A stretch of 64,000 nucleotides of DNA from JAJPKK01 sp963807015 (lineage in GTDB: Bacteria; Pseudomonadota; Alphaproteobacteria; Rhizobiales; Xanthobacteraceae), in the NCBI GenBank assembly GCA_963807015.1, contig CAWEAS010000024.1, forward strand, positions 62,001 through 126,000, read 5' to 3'. Below are positions 26,285 through 35,840 of this stretch, piece by piece; within the stretch, counting starts at the first letter, position 1; each line of letters opens with the position of its first letter. The translations under genes were made by a program, and so were the position numbers. Below the pieces are notes generated by a model. The model did not search any database. It was not told the DNA's origin and saw only the letters and a list, made by a program, of their open reading frames with translations.

Positions 26285-27175
26285 TCAAGATTTCGCGGGA
26301 CGTGCCGACCAGTAAACCGCCATGGCCGCGGCGTCGGCGCCGCCAAGGCCGTGGCCGACGGCTTCTTCGTAGGTCGCAAGCGCATCGGCCACCATCGGCA
26401 TGTCGAGCCCCCGCGCGCGCCCCGCGGCGAGCATGATGCGGATGTCCTTCACGCAGTCGTTGAGCGCGAAAGCGGTGCCGCCCGCATCCTGGCCCTTGAG
26501 CATGATGGCGAGGGCATTGCCGCGAACCTTGAGCACATTGGCACCGCCCGATGTCTCGGACATCAGATCGACGACGCGCGCCGGGTCGATTCCGAGCGGC
26601 CGCGCCAGCGCCAGCGCCTCGCCCAGCGCCTGCCAATAGACCATCAGCGGCAAATTGATCGCGAGCTTCATGACGGCACCGGCGCCGACCGGGCCGCAAT
26701 GTTCGAGGCGCGCGCACAATTGTTCGAGGAGAGGGCGCGCACGCGCAGCGTCGGCTGGCTCAGCCCCCATCAGGCCGATGAGCTTGCCCTGGCGCGCAGG
26801 TCCGACGGTGCCGCCCACCGGACATTCGACGAAAGCCGCGCCCTTCGCACGCACCCGCGGCGCCAGCGTCGTGTGCACGTCAGGCGGAACCGTGCTCATC
26901 TCGATGAACAATTTGCCCTGCACCGCGCCGGCGAGCAGCCCGGACGGCGCGTGATAGACGGCATCGATCGCCGCGGCATCGGTCAGGATGGTGATGATCG
27001 TCTCGACTGCATCGGCAAGTGCCGACGGCGAGGCGGCGTCGCGCGCCCCGGCTGCGACGAGCGGCGCGCATTTGTCGAGCGACCTGTTCCAGACCGTGAC
27101 CTCGTTGCCGGTCTCGATCAGCCGCGCGGCGATCGCGGCGCCCATCTTGCCGAGGCCGGCCACTCCAACACGCAT
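26285..27175 (-). CDS. 3-hydroxyisobutyrate dehydrogenase family oxidoreductase
   Basis: This 296-residue beta-hydroxyacid dehydrogenase has GVAGLGKMGAAIAARL (dinucleotide fold), the substrate loop ECPVGGTVGPARQGKL, and catalytic Lys in GAGAVMKLAIN. The residues after the second strand (VTVWNRS) lack the NAD-selecting Asp and suggest NADP use. It is first in the operon with GlcG-like and maiA-like genes and diverges from a second paralogue at 27294. Its substrate is unknown; tartronate semialdehyde reductase or succinic semialdehyde reductase-like roles are possible. Confidence 0.9.
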   Translation of the reverse strand: MRVGVAGLGKMGAAIAARLIETGNEVTVWNRSLDKCAPLVAAGARDAASPSALADAVETIITILTDAAAIDAVYHAPSGLLAGAVQGKLFIEMSTVPPDVHTTLAPRVRAKGAAFVECPVGGTVGPARQGKLIGLMGAEPADAARARPLLEQLCARLEHCGPVGAGAVMKLAINLPLMVYWQALGEALALARPLGIDPARVVDLMSETSGGANVLKVRGNALAIMLKGQDAGGTAFALNDCVKDIRIMLAAGRARGLDMPMVADALATYEEAVGHGLGGADAAAMAVYWSARPAKS

Positions 27176-27293
27176 GCAACTCTCCTCGCGTGAAAGCGCC
27201 GCACGATAGGCGATCGGTCAAACGGTAGGAAGCCCGGGAAAGCCGTGTTAGCGTCCGCCCCGCATCGAATCGGTGGGGAAGGGAACACAAAGA

Positions 27294-28214
27294 ATGGCGC
27301 GGCGAAACAAGGGTAATGTAGGCGTCGTAGGGCTTGGTACGATGGGAGGCGCCTACGCCAAAAATCTCGCCGCAGCCGGCTGGCAAGTCAAAGGTTACGA
27401 CATCAGCGCCCTGGCCAAGCGCGCTGCCACGCGCGCCGGCGTGGAAATCGCGGCTGACGTGGCGACGCTCGCAGCCAGCGTACCAACCATCATCACAAGC
27501 CTGCCGAGCCCCGCCGCGCTCGACGCGACGGTCGCGGCGCTGACGGCGGCGAAGCTGCCGCCGCGCGTCATCATCGAGACCTCGACCTTCACGCTCGACG
27601 ACAAGGAGCGAGCCGAACGCGCGTTGAGCAAGGCCGGCCACGTGGTGCTCGATTGTCCGGTGAGCGGCACTGGCTCGCAGGCCGTGGTCAAGGACATCGC
27701 CGTCTATGCGAGCGGCGATACGCGCTCGATCGGCAAGCTGCGCCCGCTGTTCGCGGACTTCTCCCGCGTTGCCTTCGACGTCGGCCCGTTCGGCAACGGC
27801 AGCCGGATGAAGTACGTCGCAAACCTCCTCGTCACCATTCACAACGTCGCGTCCGCCGAGGCGATCGTGCTCGGGATGAAATCGGGCCTCGATCCGCAGA
27901 TGGTCTACGATCTCATCAGCGCCGGCGTCGGCAAGTCGCGCGTCTTCGAGGTGCGCGGTCCGATGATGGTGAAGAACGACTACAAGAACGTCAGCATGAG
28001 CGTGAAACTCTATCATAAGGACATTTCGGTGATCGGCGACCACGCGACCAAGCTTGGCGTGCCGACGCCGCTGTTCGACGCCAGCCTGCCGATCTATGCC
28101 TCGGCGATGTCGTTGGGCTACGGCGGGCAGGATACCGCCTCGGTCTGCGCCGTGCTCGAAACCATGGCCGGCGTGAAGCGCAGCAAGCGGCAGCGGCGCG
28201 CCCGCGCGCGCTGA
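27294..28214 (+). CDS. 3-hydroxyisobutyrate dehydrogenase family oxidoreductase (paralogue)
   Basis: This 306-residue paralogue starts MARRNKGNVGVVGLGTMGG. The ATG at 27294 was chosen because the strong GGGGAAGGGA ribosome-binding site lies before it, and a GTG 21 bases upstream would sit inside that site. The dinucleotide fold ends in VKGYDIS (Asp, NAD type), the substrate loop is LDCPVSGTGSQAVVKD, and the catalytic Lys is in SRMKYVANLL. The tail is Arg/Lys-rich. It is divergent from the other paralogue with 118 bases between the starts. Confidence 0.9.
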   Translation: MARRNKGNVGVVGLGTMGGAYAKNLAAAGWQVKGYDISALAKRAATRAGVEIAADVATLAASVPTIITSLPSPAALDATVAALTAAKLPPRVIIETSTFTLDDKERAERALSKAGHVVLDCPVSGTGSQAVVKDIAVYASGDTRSIGKLRPLFADFSRVAFDVGPFGNGSRMKYVANLLVTIHNVASAEAIVLGMKSGLDPQMVYDLISAGVGKSRVFEVRGPMMVKNDYKNVSMSVKLYHKDISVIGDHATKLGVPTPLFDASLPIYASAMSLGYGGQDTASVCAVLETMAGVKRSKRQRRARAR

Positions 28215-28293
28215 TCGCCGTTCCGGGGGTGATCTCGTGCGCGCGATATGCGATCAAGCGCACGATTAAGAATATCCAGGGAGTGATCGACCC

Positions 28294-30144
28294 ATGACGG
28301 CGGCCCAAAGCGCGACACACCATCAAGCCGGCTCCCATAAGAGCCATCAGCCTCGCAGCGAAGTGCGCGACGACATGCACATCGATTGGGATGTGCCGAT
28401 CGTCATGGACGACGGGCTGGTGCTCAAGGCGGACGTGTTTCGCCCGGTGAAGGCCGGCAAATATCCGGTGATCCTGAGCTACGGTCCCTATGCCAAGGGC
28501 CTCAGCTTTCAGGAGGGCTATCCGAGCGCGTGGCAGCGCATGGCCGAGAAGCATCCCGACGTCGTCGCGGGCTCGTCGAACAAATATCAGAACTGGGAGG
28601 TGGTCGATCCGGAGAAGTGGGTCCCGCACGATTATGCCTGCGTGCGCGTCGATTCACGCGGCTGCGGCTGCTCGCCGGGGATCATCGAGCATTTCTCGCC
28701 GCGCGAGACCAAGGATTTCCACGACTGCATCGAATGGGCAGGCGTGCAGCCGTGGTCGAGCGGCAAGGTCGGGCTCGACGGCATTTCCTATTACGGCATC
28801 AACCAATGGCACGTCGCCTCGCTCGAGCCGCCGCATCTCGCGGCGATCTGCATTTGGGAAGGCGCGGCCGATTGGTATCGCGACATGACGCGGCACGGCG
28901 GCATTTTGTGCACGTTCTGGAAGAACTGGTACGACATGCAGGTCAAGACCGTGCAGTACGGCGCCGGCGAACGCGGCCGCCGCTCGCCGATCCACGGCGA
29001 ACTCGTGTGCGGGCCGGAGACCTTGAGCGAGCAGGAACTCGCCGCGAACCGCGCCGATCTCGGCGGCGCCATCCTCGCCCATCCGCTTGATGACGACTAT
29101 CACCGCGCGCGGTCGCCGGTATGGTCGAAAGTCAAGGTGCCCCTGTTGTCGGCCGCCAATTGGGGCGGCCAGCCGCTCCATCCGCGCGGCAACTTCGAGG
29201 GCTTCGTGCAGGCGGCGTCGAAGGAGAAATGGCTCGAGGTGCACGGCATCGAGCACTGGACCCACTTCTACACCGACTACGGACGCGAGCTGCAGCTGAA
29301 GTTCTTCGACCACTTCCTCCACGGCAAGAACAGCGGCTGGGAGGAACAGCCGAAGGTGCAGCTCCAGGTCCGCCATCCCGGCGAAAAGTTCGTGCCGCGA
29401 AGCGAGAACGAATGGCCGCTTGCCCGCACGAAGTGGACGAAATTCTATCTCGATCCGGCCGACGGCGGCCTCAAGCCGCGCGCCGCCGCCGGCAAGGCCG
29501 AACTCTCGTTCGAGGCGATGGGCGACGGCCTTACCTTCCTCTCCGCGCCGATGACGGAAGCGACGGAAATCACCGGGCCGATCGCCGCGAAGCTTTTCGT
29601 GTCGTCATCGACCAGCGACGCCGATCTCTTCCTGGTGCTGCGGGTGTTCTCGCCGGACCTCAAGGAAGTCGTATTCCAGGGCGCGATCGATCCGCACACG
29701 CCGGTCGCGCAGGGCTGGCTGCGGGCGTCGCACCGCAAGCTCGATCGCAAGCGCTCGCTGCCCTATCGGCCCTATCATAGCCACGACCGCAAGCAACCGC
29801 TGAAGAAGGGCGATGTGGTCGAACTCGACATCGAGGTCTGGCCGACCTGCATCGTGGTGCCGCCGGACCATCGCATCGCGCTCACCGTCCGCGGCAAGGA
29901 TTACGTCTATGGCGGCCCGAGCGGCGGGCGGCTGTCGAACTTCAAGAACGAGCTGACCGGCTGCGGCCCGTTCCTGCACGACGATCCGCAGGACCGCCCG
30001 ACCGACATTTTCGGCGGCGTCACCACCCTGCACTTCGGCCGCGGCATGGCGAATTACGTCCTGCTGCCGATCATCCCGCCGAAGGCGGAGGCGGCGAAGG
30101 GGAAGAGCAAGCCGCCGGCCAAGGCAAAGAAACGCCGGATGTAG
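28294..30144 (+). CDS. CocE/NonD family hydrolase (X-Pro dipeptidyl-peptidase S15 type)
   Basis: This 616-residue protein has the CocE/S15 layout: an alpha/beta-hydrolase domain with the nucleophile elbow GLDGISYYGINQWHVA (Ser at about residue 168), a helical cap, and a C-terminal jelly-roll (about 400-585; GPIAAKLFVSSSTSDADLFLVL, HRIALTVRGKDY). The last 20 residues are Lys/Ala/Pro-rich. Such enzymes hydrolyse esters, amides or acylated amino acids; the true substrate is unknown. There is no signal peptide, so it is likely cytoplasmic. Its stop codon lies inside a dispersed palindrome. Confidence 0.9.
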   Translation: MTAAQSATHHQAGSHKSHQPRSEVRDDMHIDWDVPIVMDDGLVLKADVFRPVKAGKYPVILSYGPYAKGLSFQEGYPSAWQRMAEKHPDVVAGSSNKYQNWEVVDPEKWVPHDYACVRVDSRGCGCSPGIIEHFSPRETKDFHDCIEWAGVQPWSSGKVGLDGISYYGINQWHVASLEPPHLAAICIWEGAADWYRDMTRHGGILCTFWKNWYDMQVKTVQYGAGERGRRSPIHGELVCGPETLSEQELAANRADLGGAILAHPLDDDYHRARSPVWSKVKVPLLSAANWGGQPLHPRGNFEGFVQAASKEKWLEVHGIEHWTHFYTDYGRELQLKFFDHFLHGKNSGWEEQPKVQLQVRHPGEKFVPRSENEWPLARTKWTKFYLDPADGGLKPRAAAGKAELSFEAMGDGLTFLSAPMTEATEITGPIAAKLFVSSSTSDADLFLVLRVFSPDLKEVVFQGAIDPHTPVAQGWLRASHRKLDRKRSLPYRPYHSHDRKQPLKKGDVVELDIEVWPTCIVVPPDHRIALTVRGKDYVYGGPSGGRLSNFKNELTGCGPFLHDDPQDRPTDIFGGVTTLHFGRGMANYVLLPIIPPKAEAAKGKSKPPAKAKKRRM

Positions 30145-30230
30145 CCCGGATGGAGCGCAGCGAAATCCGGGGCAGGCTCACCCAATATGGCAAGCCGCTC
30201 CCGGATTTCGCTGCGCTCCATCCGGGCTAC
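30141..30230. repeat. Dispersed palindromic repeat, family B, copy 1
   Basis: Perfect 30-base inverted arms (30141-30170 and 30201-30230; outer ends GTAGCCCGGATGG and CCATCCGGGCTAC) around a 30-base centre containing CAATATGGCAAGC. The left arm overlaps the CocE stop codon. A second copy with the same core is at 35719-35808. It could act as a strong transcript-end hairpin. Confidence 0.92.
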
Positions 30231-30268
30231 AGGGTTCAGACGAACGCGCTTTTAGAGGACCATTCGCA

Positions 30269-31342
30269 ATGACCAACAACGACTGGAATCGTTACGGCCC
30301 CACCGCGGCGCGTCCGAAAGGGGCGAAGCCCGGGCGCGAGGTGCGGCCGCAGAGCATCACCATCGATATCCATTCCCATATCGCGATCCCGCAGGCGGCC
30401 GAGCTCGTCAAACCGCACCTCGACCTTGCGACCATTCCGCTCGCCCATTTCGCGACGCCCGAGACCAAGGCGCTGAACGCGCGGCAGGACGCCGACCGCC
30501 GCACCGTCATGACGAGCCACGACGCGCGCCTTGCCGATCTCGACGCCATGGGCATCGACCTTCAGCTTGTCATGTGCCCGCCGCCGCAGTGCTACTACAC
30601 GGTGCCACTCGACGTCGCGGTCAAGGCGGCGCGGATCGTCAATGACGGCATCGCCGAGTACATTGCGAAGAAGCCCGACCGCTTCGTCGCGCTCGGCACC
30701 GTGCCGATGCCGGACGGCAACGAGGCGGCGCGCGAACTCGAGCGCTGCATGACGTCGCTCAAGTTCAAGGGCGTGCAAATCCTGACCAACGTGGCCGGCA
30801 AGGAATTGTCCGACCCGGCCTTCGCGCCGTTCTGGAAGAAGGCGGAAGAACTTGGCGCCGTCGTCCTCATCCACCCCAACGGCTTCACCGAGGCGCAGCG
30901 TTTCACCCGGTTCTATTTCAACAACGTCATCGGCAATCCGCTGGAGACATCGATCGCGCTCCATTACCTCATCTTCGACGGCGTGCTGGAGCGCCATCCG
31001 AACCTGAAGATCATCGCGGTCCACGGCGGCGGCTTCCTTGGCGCCTACTCGGGCCGCATCGACCACGTCTGGGGTGCACGCGGGGACGCACATGCTGGCC
31101 TGCCGAAACCGCCGACGAGCTATCTCAAGAAGATCTATGTCGACACCGTCGTCTTCACGCCGGCGCAGCTTGCCGCCCTGGTCGACACCTTCGGCGCCGA
31201 CCGCATCCTTCTCGGCACCGACTATCCCTACGACATGGCGGAGTACGATCCGCTCGAACACCTCGTCGCGACCACGAGCCTCGATGCCGCCGCCCGCGCC
31301 GCCATCGCCGGTGGCAACGCCAAGCGGCTGCTGGGGGTGTGA
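30269..31342 (+). CDS. Amidohydrolase-2 (ACMSD-like) family protein
   Basis: This 357-residue TIM-barrel metal enzyme has the HxH in ITIDIHSHIAI (about residue 37), His in VVLIHPNGF, His in IIAVHGGGFLGAY and the catalytic Asp in LLGTDYPYDMAEY. This set is typical of amidohydrolase-2 decarboxylases/hydratases such as ACMSD and gamma-resorcylate decarboxylase. PPPQCYYTVPLDVA and the HVWGARGDAH loop fit the group that decarboxylates aromatic or muconate-type acids. Likely a catabolic partner of the preceding CocE gene, although the family B palindrome between them may separate transcription. Confidence 0.9.
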   Translation: MTNNDWNRYGPTAARPKGAKPGREVRPQSITIDIHSHIAIPQAAELVKPHLDLATIPLAHFATPETKALNARQDADRRTVMTSHDARLADLDAMGIDLQLVMCPPPQCYYTVPLDVAVKAARIVNDGIAEYIAKKPDRFVALGTVPMPDGNEAARELERCMTSLKFKGVQILTNVAGKELSDPAFAPFWKKAEELGAVVLIHPNGFTEAQRFTRFYFNNVIGNPLETSIALHYLIFDGVLERHPNLKIIAVHGGGFLGAYSGRIDHVWGARGDAHAGLPKPPTSYLKKIYVDTVVFTPAQLAALVDTFGADRILLGTDYPYDMAEYDPLEHLVATTSLDAAARAAIAGGNAKRLLGV

Positions 31343-31496
31343 ACGCTCTTCCAATCCAATGGCGACGCAGCGCGTCGCCCGCCTCCTCATTGGCGTACCG
31401 GTAGGTCAGCATCGGCGCGGCAGACATCCTCTCGGCCTAGATAGACGGCTCGCGCGCCCTGTTATTCTGTCCTAAGATCGCCCGGGGTAACCGATC

Positions 31497-33251
31497 ATGC
31501 GCCAGCGCGTGGAAAAGCTGGTCCCGTTTGTTGCTTGGCCTTCCCAGATCGATCTTCGACGGTCGGTAGGGTTGGTCGGCTTGGCCGTTGGGATCGGCGT
31601 CGCATATTTCCTCGCCGCGCGCCTTAGTCTTGCGCTTTTGACCAAGCCGGAAGGTGTCGCCGTTTTCTGGCCTGCCGCCGGCATCGCGGCTGGCGCGCTG
31701 ATCGCTCTGGGGCCGTGGGCGCGCTGGCCGATCGTTGCCGGCACGATGGCGGCAACGATCGTGGCGAATTTGTCCGGCGACCGAACCCTCCCGAGCGCGA
31801 TCACTTTCGCCGTGTGCAACGCCGGGGAGGCGGTGCTGACGGCATGGTTCATCGAATATTTCTGCGGCGGTGATTTCCACCTGGGCACGATCCGCAACGT
31901 CCTGGGATTGGTGGCGGCGGCGATTATCGGAACGTCGATCTCGGGAATTGGCGGCGTCGCCGGGTTCAGATTGTTTTACAGCCCGGACACCCCGTTATTC
32001 ACGACCTGGCAGCAGTGGGTCGCGTCGGATGGACTCGGGATCATCACGGTTGCGCCGCTCTTGATCGAGATTACGCGATACTCGCGGTTCCAGAGGTCGC
32101 GGAGCGAGCTCATCGAAGGCATCCTCGCGGTCGTGGCGCTCGCTCTCGTGTGTGGGTTTGCCATATTTCAACGCTGGGAAATGCTGGCCACCATTGGGCT
32201 AGTCACATTGCTGCTTGCACCTCTGGTGTGGCTGGCGGCGCGCTGCCAGCCCGTTTTTGCATCGGCTGCGGCGTTCATCGTGAGCCTCTCCATCGTATGG
32301 ACGACGACCTTCGGCATCGGCTATTTCGGTAACCCCGGGCCATCGATGGGTGACCGTGTCGTCGCCGCGCAAATCAGCATTCTGCTGGTGACGATCAGCG
32401 CCCTGGTTCTCGCCGCGCTGTTTGCCGAAATTCGGGACAAACGGCGGGCGATCGAGGCAGCCCTGCAGGCAAGTGAGGCCCAACGATACCTCATTGAAAC
32501 CGAGAGGCTGGCCGCCCTCGGCAGCCTCGTCGCCAGCGTTGCGCACGAAATCAACACGCCGGTGGGCACCAGCCTTACCGTGGCCTCCACGCTTGCGCAC
32601 CGCTGTGCGAATTTTACCGTTCAGATCGCCTCGGATTCGGTGCGCCGCTCTGTGCTGACCGAGTTTGCCGACAGCAGCCGGGAGGCTACGAGCCAGCTCG
32701 TCACAAATCTTCAGCGCGCTGCCGAACTTATTCAATCGTTCAAGCAGGTCGCGGTCGATCGCAGCCACGCCGTTCGCCGTACCTTTGACCTGAAACTCGT
32801 AACCGAACAAGTCGTGGCGAGCGTGCGCCCTGGCCTGCCGCGCGTGCACCGCGAAACCGTTGTGCTCGATATACCCCTCGACATCAGCTTGAACAGCTAT
32901 CCGGGCGCTTACGGACAGGTGCTGACGAACCTCATCTTTAACGCCAGCACTCACGGCCTTGCCGACGCGGTCGACGGACAGATGTTGATCAAGGCTCGCC
33001 TTCACGGCGCGGAGCAGGTCGAAATCACCTTTTCGGATAACGGCAGCGGCATCCATCAAGAGATTCGCCACAAAGTGTTCGATCCTTTCTTCACCACCAG
33101 GCGGGCGGAGGGAAGTACGGGACTCGGCCTCTACATTGTCCATAACCTCGTCACGCAGCAATTCGGCGGAACCCTCGCGCTTATATCCGCGCCGGGAAAG
33201 GGCACAACCATCCGCATAACAATTCCCCTCCACGCTCCAACCGCGGACTGA
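31497..33251 (+). CDS. MASE1-domain sensor histidine kinase (orphan)
   Basis: This 584-residue membrane kinase has an N-terminal MASE1 sensor of several hydrophobic segments (about 20-300; VAVFWPAAGIAAGALIALG, SDGLGIITVAPLLIE). A short helical linker leads to the dimerisation/phosphoacceptor box SLVASVAHEINTPVG (His about 350), and a HATPase_c domain follows with N box NLIFNASTHGLAD, G1 DNGSGI, F box FFTTRRAEGSTGLGLYIVHNL and G2 GKGTTIRITIPL. No response regulator is adjacent, so it is an orphan. The signal is unknown. Base composition looks slightly less GC-rich than its neighbours. Confidence 0.92.
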   Translation: MRQRVEKLVPFVAWPSQIDLRRSVGLVGLAVGIGVAYFLAARLSLALLTKPEGVAVFWPAAGIAAGALIALGPWARWPIVAGTMAATIVANLSGDRTLPSAITFAVCNAGEAVLTAWFIEYFCGGDFHLGTIRNVLGLVAAAIIGTSISGIGGVAGFRLFYSPDTPLFTTWQQWVASDGLGIITVAPLLIEITRYSRFQRSRSELIEGILAVVALALVCGFAIFQRWEMLATIGLVTLLLAPLVWLAARCQPVFASAAAFIVSLSIVWTTTFGIGYFGNPGPSMGDRVVAAQISILLVTISALVLAALFAEIRDKRRAIEAALQASEAQRYLIETERLAALGSLVASVAHEINTPVGTSLTVASTLAHRCANFTVQIASDSVRRSVLTEFADSSREATSQLVTNLQRAAELIQSFKQVAVDRSHAVRRTFDLKLVTEQVVASVRPGLPRVHRETVVLDIPLDISLNSYPGAYGQVLTNLIFNASTHGLADAVDGQMLIKARLHGAEQVEITFSDNGSGIHQEIRHKVFDPFFTTRRAEGSTGLGLYIVHNLVTQQFGGTLALISAPGKGTTIRITIPLHAPTAD

Positions 33252-33409
33252 CGGGCCGTTATCCGCGGGCACCAGCGTTATCTGCGGCCGGCGAATAAGG
33301 CGCTGTTAACGGAAACAATCATACAACATCGTCAGTATCGACGTTCCGCCGTTGGCACGGCCGACGCGGGCGGAGCGGCGTGTAGCGTAATGCGTAGGAC
33401 GGAGTTGTT

Positions 33410-34528
33410 ATGACACGCGTAGCTTTGGCCGGTGGGGCGGCCGCCATTCTTTTGCTTGCGGCCTATGGCCTCGTCGAAGCCGGAAAAAGTCTTTCAACTT
33501 CGTTAATGGCGCCGGCGCCGGATGAGCAGCCGGTCCGGATGGCAGCGGCGCCCCCAAGCTTGCCGGCACCTCCGCCGGTCGCGGCACCGCCCGCGCTGCC
33601 GCGCGATGTCTTCGCCGACGCCACCGGTTCGGTGCGCGCGGCGGCACCGGTCGCACCGGTCTATGCCGCGGCCCCTGCGCCTGCGACGGCTCCCATGCCG
33701 CGCGCCGTCATGGCGGCGCGAACGGCGCCCCCCGCCTGCACCAATCCGCACGCCATGGGCGTGACCCGCACGGTCGAGATCGACACCACCAACGGTCCGG
33801 GTTTCGGCTCACAGCACTTCAAGGACTATGACTTCCTGCGCGACCATGAAGTCGTGCTGACCTTCGACGATGGCCCGTGGCCCGGCCACACCCCGGCCGT
33901 GCTCAAGGCGCTTGCCGACCAATGTCTGCGGGCGACGTTCTTTTCCATCGGCAAGCACGCGACCTATCACCCGGAAATCCTGAAGATGGTGGTCGCTGCC
34001 GGTCACACCGTCGGCAGCCACACCTGGTCGCATGCCGACCTGCAGGCGGTGATGAAAAAGAGCGGCCCCGACGCCGCGAAAGAGGAAATCGAAAAAGGCA
34101 TCAGCGGCGTGCGCTTGATGGCGGGCGCGCCGATCGCGCCGTTCTTCCGCTTCCCGGACCTGCGCCATCCGCCCGAAATGGTGACCTATCTCGGCGAGCG
34201 GAACATCGCGAGCTTCTCGACGGACATCAACTCGTGGGACTTCAAGATCAAGAAGCCGGAGGAATTGACCCGCACGCTGATCGCCAAGGTGCAGAAGGCG
34301 GGCAAGGGCATCATCCTGATGCATGACTTCCAGAAGTCGACCTCGCTCGCGCTGCCGCAAATCCTCGCCCAGCTCCAGCAGAACGGCTTCAAGGTCGTGC
34401 ACCTCATCCCGAAGGGCACGCTGCAGACCTTGCCTGAATATGACCAGGCGGTGCTGAAGGAGAACAAGCTGCCGACCTTGGCGGGCAACAAGTCGGCGGA
34501 CAGCGTGGTGCGCACCGTCGACGAGTGA
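33410..34528 (+). CDS. Exported polysaccharide deacetylase (NodB domain)
   Basis: This 372-residue protein has an N-terminal signal/anchor (about 5-25), a Pro/Ala-rich linker to about residue 115 and a NodB domain. Metal and catalytic motifs are intact: VVLTFDDGPWPG (Asp-Asp), VGSHTWSHADL (HxxxH), FFRFPDLRHP and ILMHDF. Such enzymes remove acetyl groups from chitooligosaccharides, peptidoglycan or exopolysaccharide. Location is probably periplasmic or anchored. A factor-independent terminator follows at 34598. Confidence 0.92.
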   Translation: MTRVALAGGAAAILLLAAYGLVEAGKSLSTSLMAPAPDEQPVRMAAAPPSLPAPPPVAAPPALPRDVFADATGSVRAAAPVAPVYAAAPAPATAPMPRAVMAARTAPPACTNPHAMGVTRTVEIDTTNGPGFGSQHFKDYDFLRDHEVVLTFDDGPWPGHTPAVLKALADQCLRATFFSIGKHATYHPEILKMVVAAGHTVGSHTWSHADLQAVMKKSGPDAAKEEIEKGISGVRLMAGAPIAPFFRFPDLRHPPEMVTYLGERNIASFSTDINSWDFKIKKPEELTRTLIAKVQKAGKGIILMHDFQKSTSLALPQILAQLQQNGFKVVHLIPKGTLQTLPEYDQAVLKENKLPTLAGNKSADSVVRTVDE

Positions 34529-34593
34529 TGGACCACAGCAGCCAGCGCCACACTTTGTGATCAATCGATTGGCGTGATCGATCGATTGGCTCG

Positions 34594-34623
34594 AAAGCGA
34601 CGCGGTCCCCCGCGTCGTTTTTT
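34594..34623 (+). terminator. Rho-independent terminator after the polysaccharide deacetylase gene
   Basis: An 8-base GC stem CGACGCGG/CCGCGTCG (34598-34605 and 34610-34617) with a TCCC loop is followed by six T residues (34618-34623). A GAAA run on the left side can extend pairing into the T-tract. It lies about 70 bases after the deacetylase stop. Confidence 0.85.
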
Positions 34624-34762
34624 GTTTGAGCGCGTTCGATTCGGCTCAAGGCCCGCGCTGCCGCGTGTGGAGCGCGCGGCGAGATGCGCATCTGTTCAAC
34701 GCTGCCGTCGCCGGCTTATGATGCGACAAAACGCGCGGGCGGCAGCGTTGGCGGAGAGCGCA

Positions 34763-35686
34763 ATGATGAAATCGGTTCCAAAAAGCCCGATATCGGCGGC
34801 GACCAGCCCGTCCGCGGCAAGCCATATGGCTGCCCGCCTTGCGCGGCAGGCCGCGCTCGCCGCGGCGGCGTCGTTTGTGCTTCTGTCGACGGCGCTGGCA
34901 GAACCGAACAGTGCCGTGCCGCCTTTCGCGTCGGCCGATTTCGGCTGGCAGTCGAACGTCGGCGACTGGCAGGCGCCGCCGCCGGGGCACGGTCATGGCC
35001 CGATCAAGAACGATCCTGCCCATCCCTATACGAGCAATTATCAAGGCGGACTCACCGGCACTCAGCCGACCAAGCGGATTGTGGACGCGAAGGATCCGGT
35101 CTTGAAGCCATGGGCGGCAGCGCAGATGCAGGCCTCGAACGACGCGGCGCTGCGCAACGAAATGGGGATCCCGTTCGCGGCCCAGGCGCGGTGCTATCCG
35201 GGCGGCGTGCCGGGCCAGCTCCTGTTTCCGTTCGAGCCGTTCTATTTCGTCCAGACCCCGACCGAGGTCTGGATGATCTGGCAGCGCGATCACATGGTGC
35301 GCCGCGTCTTTCTCACCGACCAGCACTCCGAGCACGTAACGCCGTCATGGTTCGGCGAATCGATCGGTCATTACGAGAACGGCGACACGCTTTTGATCGA
35401 CACCATCGGCCTGTCCACCAAGAACAGCTACATCGACAATTTCCGTACGCCGCACACCGAAAAACTGCACGTCGTCGAGCGCTTCACCCTCGATCCGGAC
35501 GGCAAGCACCTGACCGCAATCGCGACGGTCGACGATCCCGACACCTTCAACGCGCCGCTGGCGATGCAGCAGCGCTGGGTCAAGACCGCCGGCCGGATGA
35601 AGGAAACCATCTGCGCCGAGGACCACGAGGACTATTTCCACCAGGGCCTCTTCCCCGTCCCGCAAACCGACAAGCCGGATTTCTGA
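34763..35686 (+). CDS. Conserved hypothetical exported protein
   Basis: I do not recognise a named domain in this 307-residue protein. A start at 34763 (or the next ATG at 34766) follows a CGGAGAG ribosome-binding site. A signal peptide (ARLARQAALAAAASFVLLST, ALAEP) begins about 25 residues in, giving a periplasmic protein with a long n-region; a start at 34826 would give a canonical signal. The mature part carries PWAAAQMQASNDAALRNEMG, a single CYPGG, VWMIWQRDHMVRRVFLTDQH, PSWFGESIGHYENGDTLLID and GLSTKNSYIDNFRTPHTE. Similar exported proteins occur in alphaproteobacteria as uncharacterised proteins. Confidence 0.75.
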   Translation: MMKSVPKSPISAATSPSAASHMAARLARQAALAAAASFVLLSTALAEPNSAVPPFASADFGWQSNVGDWQAPPPGHGHGPIKNDPAHPYTSNYQGGLTGTQPTKRIVDAKDPVLKPWAAAQMQASNDAALRNEMGIPFAAQARCYPGGVPGQLLFPFEPFYFVQTPTEVWMIWQRDHMVRRVFLTDQHSEHVTPSWFGESIGHYENGDTLLIDTIGLSTKNSYIDNFRTPHTEKLHVVERFTLDPDGKHLTAIATVDDPDTFNAPLAMQQRWVKTAGRMKETICAEDHEDYFHQGLFPVPQTDKPDF

Positions 35687-35718
35687 TCGGGCGAAGGACG
35701 TTGCCCGCAGCCGATCTC

Positions 35719-35808
35719 GTAGCCCGGATGGAGCGCAGCGAAATCCGGGGTAGGTTCATTCAATATGGCAAGCTGGTCCCGGATTTCGCTGCGCTCCATC
35801 CGGGCTAC
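35719..35808. repeat. Dispersed palindromic repeat, family B, copy 2
   Basis: The same 30-base inverted arms as at 30141-30230 (35719-35748 and 35779-35808), with a similar 30-base centre including CAATATGGCAAGC. It lies between two convergent genes (ends 35686 and 35841), where it may stop transcription from both sides. Confidence 0.92.
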
Positions 35809-35840
35809 GGGCGTTGGCAGGACCGGGTTGACCCCGTCCG

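Noticed and set aside
17939..28214. Integrated genomic island or prophage
   Set aside because: Apart from the single IS4 element there is no integrase, tRNA boundary, phage structural gene or clear shift in composition.
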